DNA from: Nonomuraea sp. PA05
GTDB taxonomy: Bacteria > Actinomycetota > Actinomycetes > Streptosporangiales > Streptosporangiaceae
Length of the DNA: 64,000 bases
Direction of reading: 5' to 3'
Assembly (NCBI RefSeq): GCF_008086045.1
Contig: NZ_VSEY01000022.1
Coordinates: 62,001 to 126,000 of the forward strand
The notes beneath the pieces are model-generated. The model made no database searches. It was not told the origin of the DNA and saw only the letters and a program-made list of their open reading frames with translations. Made by a program: the position numbers and the translations under genes. This document shows positions 62,239-64,000 of this stretch, in pieces (positions within the stretch are counted from its first letter, which is position 1; every line of letters begins with the position of its first letter).

Positions 62239-63192
62239 TCAGCCGGTTTCCAGCTCCGCCGCGGGGCGGCGCGGGCTACGGGCCACGTGCGGCCCGTAGC
62301 CGAACCTGATGATCATCTGTGGGTGCCCGCGCCGGTGGTGCGGGTCGCGGCGGCGGCGCATGTCCCGCAGGTCGAGTGGCTGGTTCAGGAACGACGCCGA
62401 CACGCCGTGCCTGGCGGCGACCAGGAGCAGCCGTTGCAGGGCCTGGCCGGCCCGCACCCAGTCGATGGGCCGGTCGCCCATCGTGGTGAGCACCGCGAGT
62501 TGTGGCCGTTCCTCGAACCGCGCTTCCCCCTCCCGCCGCCCGAAGTCGCGGATCGGAGAGGGGTCCTTCAGGGCGTGCGGGCCGTGCACGTAGCCGGGCA
62601 TGCCGTCGAACCGCGCACCCGGCATCGTCCACGCGGCCACCTCGGCGCGGTAGTCGTGGTCATGGGCGAGTTCGTCCTCGGCGATGGTGACGTAGTCGAG
62701 CATGTCGAGCGTCGCCTGCCGGCCGAGCGGGACGAGATTCGTGCCCTCCCTGGCGGCCGCCCGCCGGAGCGCGGCCATCACCGCACGTGGCAGCCCGCGA
62801 TCGGTGAAAGGGCTGCGGCTGGTGCGGCGCCCGGGGATGAGGTCGTACAGCTCACGATGCTCGTCCGGCACGGGCAGGGTCTCTCCCAGGCGTACGGCGG
62901 CCAGCAACTCGGGCTCGTCCTCCGCGGACGGCAGCAGCCACACCATGGGCCGCTGTCCGGCCGTACGCACCGCCAGCCGCAGGTTGAGCAGCGCCGCGCC
63001 GCAGCTCACGTACTGGTTGCGGCCACGCGGATCGCTGACCCGCAACCGCCGGTCCGGATCGGCGAGCACCTCCACGTACTCCCGGCGGACCACTCGGAAG
63101 CGCCAGGGCTGCGTGTTGAGCACCGACGGCGCCTGACCGGCCGCCACCAGCAGTCGCCGGACGCCGAGTTCGGTAGTGAGCGAAGCGGACAT
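62239..63192 (-). CDS. Acg-type nitroreductase-like FMN-binding protein, second copy
   Basis: A 317-residue homologue of the neighbouring gene, convergent with it: VAAGQAPSVLNTQPWRFRV, RNQYVSCGAALLNLRLAV, PGRRTSRSPFTDRGLP and VRAGQALQRLLLVAARHGVS. The two proteins share the motif order but are clearly diverged, so the duplication is not recent. The ATG at 63192 has GGAGGTGCG upstream. A box at 63262-63275 lies 70 bp away. Confidence 0.88.
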   Translation of the reverse strand: MSASLTTELGVRRLLVAAGQAPSVLNTQPWRFRVVRREYVEVLADPDRRLRVSDPRGRNQYVSCGAALLNLRLAVRTAGQRPMVWLLPSAEDEPELLAAVRLGETLPVPDEHRELYDLIPGRRTSRSPFTDRGLPRAVMAALRRAAAREGTNLVPLGRQATLDMLDYVTIAEDELAHDHDYRAEVAAWTMPGARFDGMPGYVHGPHALKDPSPIRDFGRREGEARFEERPQLAVLTTMGDRPIDWVRAGQALQRLLLVAARHGVSASFLNQPLDLRDMRRRRDPHHRRGHPQMIIRFGYGPHVARSPRRPAAELETG

Positions 63193-63261
63193 GACGCACC
63201 TCCTGCCAGGTACGCTTCCGCACCCGCCGGTCTTACGGCAGTGTCGGACGGCCCTGCCCCA

Positions 63262-63275
63262 CCGCCGAAGGTCCC
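63262..63275 (-). promoter_or_regulatory. DevR-type box for nitroreductase-like gene
   Basis: Read leftward, GGGACCTTCGGCGG. The hexamer at 23 bases is poor; TGCCGT lies at 21 bases. The gene starts at 63192. Confidence 0.5.
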
Positions 63276-63293
63276 CAGGAAGTGGGTTTCACG

Positions 63294-63935
63294 TCATTCG
63301 CGCCGATCCGCGCGCAGCCGGGCGGCGAGGGCGGCGGCCTGGGTGCGGCGTTGCATGTCGAGCTTGGACAGCAGGTTGGAGACGTAGTTCTTGACCGTCT
63401 TCTCGGCCAGGAACATGCGCTCGCCGATCTGCCGGTTGGTCAGCCCCTCGCCGATGAGGCCGAGGATGTGGCGTTCCTGGTCGGTCAGGGCCGCGAGGGG
63501 GTCCTTCCTGGCGGCCTGGTCGCGCAGCCGTTGCAGCATGGCGGCGGTGGTCTGCGGGTCGAGCAGCGACTGGCCGGAGGCGACCGTGCGGACCGCGCCG
63601 ACCAGGTCGGAGCCGTGGATCTGCTTGAGCACGTAGCCGGCGGCCCCGGCCATCACCGCGTCGAACAGGGCGTCGTCGTCGGCGAAGGAGGTCAGCATCA
63701 GGCACGCCAGCCCCGGCAGCCGCGAGCGCGCCTCGCGGCAGACGTCCACGCCGCTGCCGTCGGGCAGCCGCACGTCCAGCACCGCCACGTCGGGCTTGAG
63801 CGCCGGGATGCGCGCGATCGCGGACTCCGCCGTGCCCGCCTCGCCGATCACCTCGATGTCGTCCTCGGAGTCCAGCAGCGCCGCGACGCCGCGGCGGACG
63901 ACTTCATGATCGTCGAGGAGGAACACGCGAATCAT
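63294..63935 (-). CDS. devR: DevR/DosR-type NarL-family response regulator
   Basis: A 213-residue protein that can be numbered like mycobacterial DosR. The receiver domain has the acids in LLDDHE (Asp8, Asp9), phosphorylation site Asp54 in VAVLDVRLPDG, Thr82 and Lys104. The C-terminal LuxR-type HTH has LTDQERHILGLIGEGLTNRQ and the DNA-reading helix FLAEKTVKNYVS with Lys179, Lys182 and Asn183. Thr198, a known phosphorylation site, is kept, but position 205 is Ala, not Thr. It probably binds the boxes found across this window. The sensor kinase is not in the window. The promoter at 63943 implies autoregulation and a leaderless mRNA. Confidence 0.95.
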   Translation of the reverse strand: MIRVFLLDDHEVVRRGVAALLDSEDDIEVIGEAGTAESAIARIPALKPDVAVLDVRLPDGSGVDVCREARSRLPGLACLMLTSFADDDALFDAVMAGAAGYVLKQIHGSDLVGAVRTVASGQSLLDPQTTAAMLQRLRDQAARKDPLAALTDQERHILGLIGEGLTNRQIGERMFLAEKTVKNYVSNLLSKLDMQRRTQAAALAARLRADRRE

Positions 63936-63942
63936 GCCCGCG

Positions 63943-63985
63943 ACGCTATAGGACGTCGGGGATGGCGGATAGGGACGAACGTCCC
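63943..63985 (-). promoter_or_regulatory. DevR-type box and -10 element of devR
   Basis: GGGACGAACGTCCC (63972-63985), perfect arms; read leftward TAGCGT (63943-63948) follows after 23 bases. Only seven bases separate the hexamer from the start codon at 63935, so transcription should begin at or next to the ATG. Confidence 0.7.
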
Positions 63986-64000
63986 AGGACCGGGCCCGTC

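Overview
The window is very GC-rich actinobacterial DNA: GC-biased third codon positions, GTG starts, overlapping ATGA/GTGA gene junctions, hairpin terminators without T-runs, and families typical of filamentous actinomycetes. The genus cannot be read from the sequence; a Streptosporangiales- or Streptomyces-like soil actinomycete is my inference. I see no rRNA, tRNA or CRISPR array.

The dominant theme is an oxygen-limitation/dormancy island. Its right end carries a DevR/DosR-type response regulator (63294-63935) that keeps the known functional residues of the mycobacterial protein at the same residue numbers. From about 4.4 kb to the right end there are some 25 copies of a 14-bp interrupted palindrome close to GGGACCTTCGGCCC, which resembles the core of the known DosR box. 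About twenty of them are followed exactly 23 nt later by a hexamer of type NANNNT or TGNNNT and then by a start codon, so they look like a set of matched promoters.

Layout. 1-3.2 kb: a monooxygenase/ArsR pair, a broken Tn3 transposase, a broken XRE regulator and an HD-domain gene. 3.5-5.5 kb: a membrane protein and an alpha/beta hydrolase. 5.8-14.5 kb: universal stress proteins (USP), a CBS protein, a HAD-like protein, a CheB-type methylesterase, class I aldolase and an ABC exporter. 15-18.9 kb: a small PLDc_N-like membrane protein, a frameshifted deazaflavin-reductase-like gene, a GCS2-type ligase and a secreted AMIN/GerMN protein. 18.9-23.4 kb: a gene-poor stretch with a 40-bp perfect palindrome, a MerR-like regulator, then a TetR regulator divergent from two SDR genes. 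23.7-31.3 kb: a flavin oxidoreductase with an amino-acid dehydrogenase, a DUF4342-like protein, CBS proteins, a USP and many remnants. 31.3-38.8 kb: hypCDE facing a CBS-BON plus group-3b-type NiFe hydrogenase operon. 38.9-44.6 kb: a GAF protein, membrane proteins, Hsp20 and CBS-BON paralogues. 44.9-49.8 kb: a P-type ATPase fused to hemerythrin, and a GNAT/acyl-CoA-synthetase fusion. 49.9-57.2 kb: a pyruvate:ferredoxin-oxidoreductase-type operon divergent from a proton-translocating transhydrogenase operon. 57.4-64 kb: wax ester synthase/DGAT, a small membrane protein, GAPDH, two Acg-type nitroreductase homologues and DevR.

Read together, the genes suggest a low-oxygen programme: glycolytic enzymes, 2-oxoacid oxidation to reduced ferredoxin, NAD(P)H/ferredoxin exchange, hydrogen cycling, transhydrogenation and storage-lipid synthesis, with USP, CBS, Hsp20 and nitroreductase homologues as persistence functions. 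The island has grown by duplication and decay: at least twelve gene remnants lie between the intact copies, some still with their promoter.
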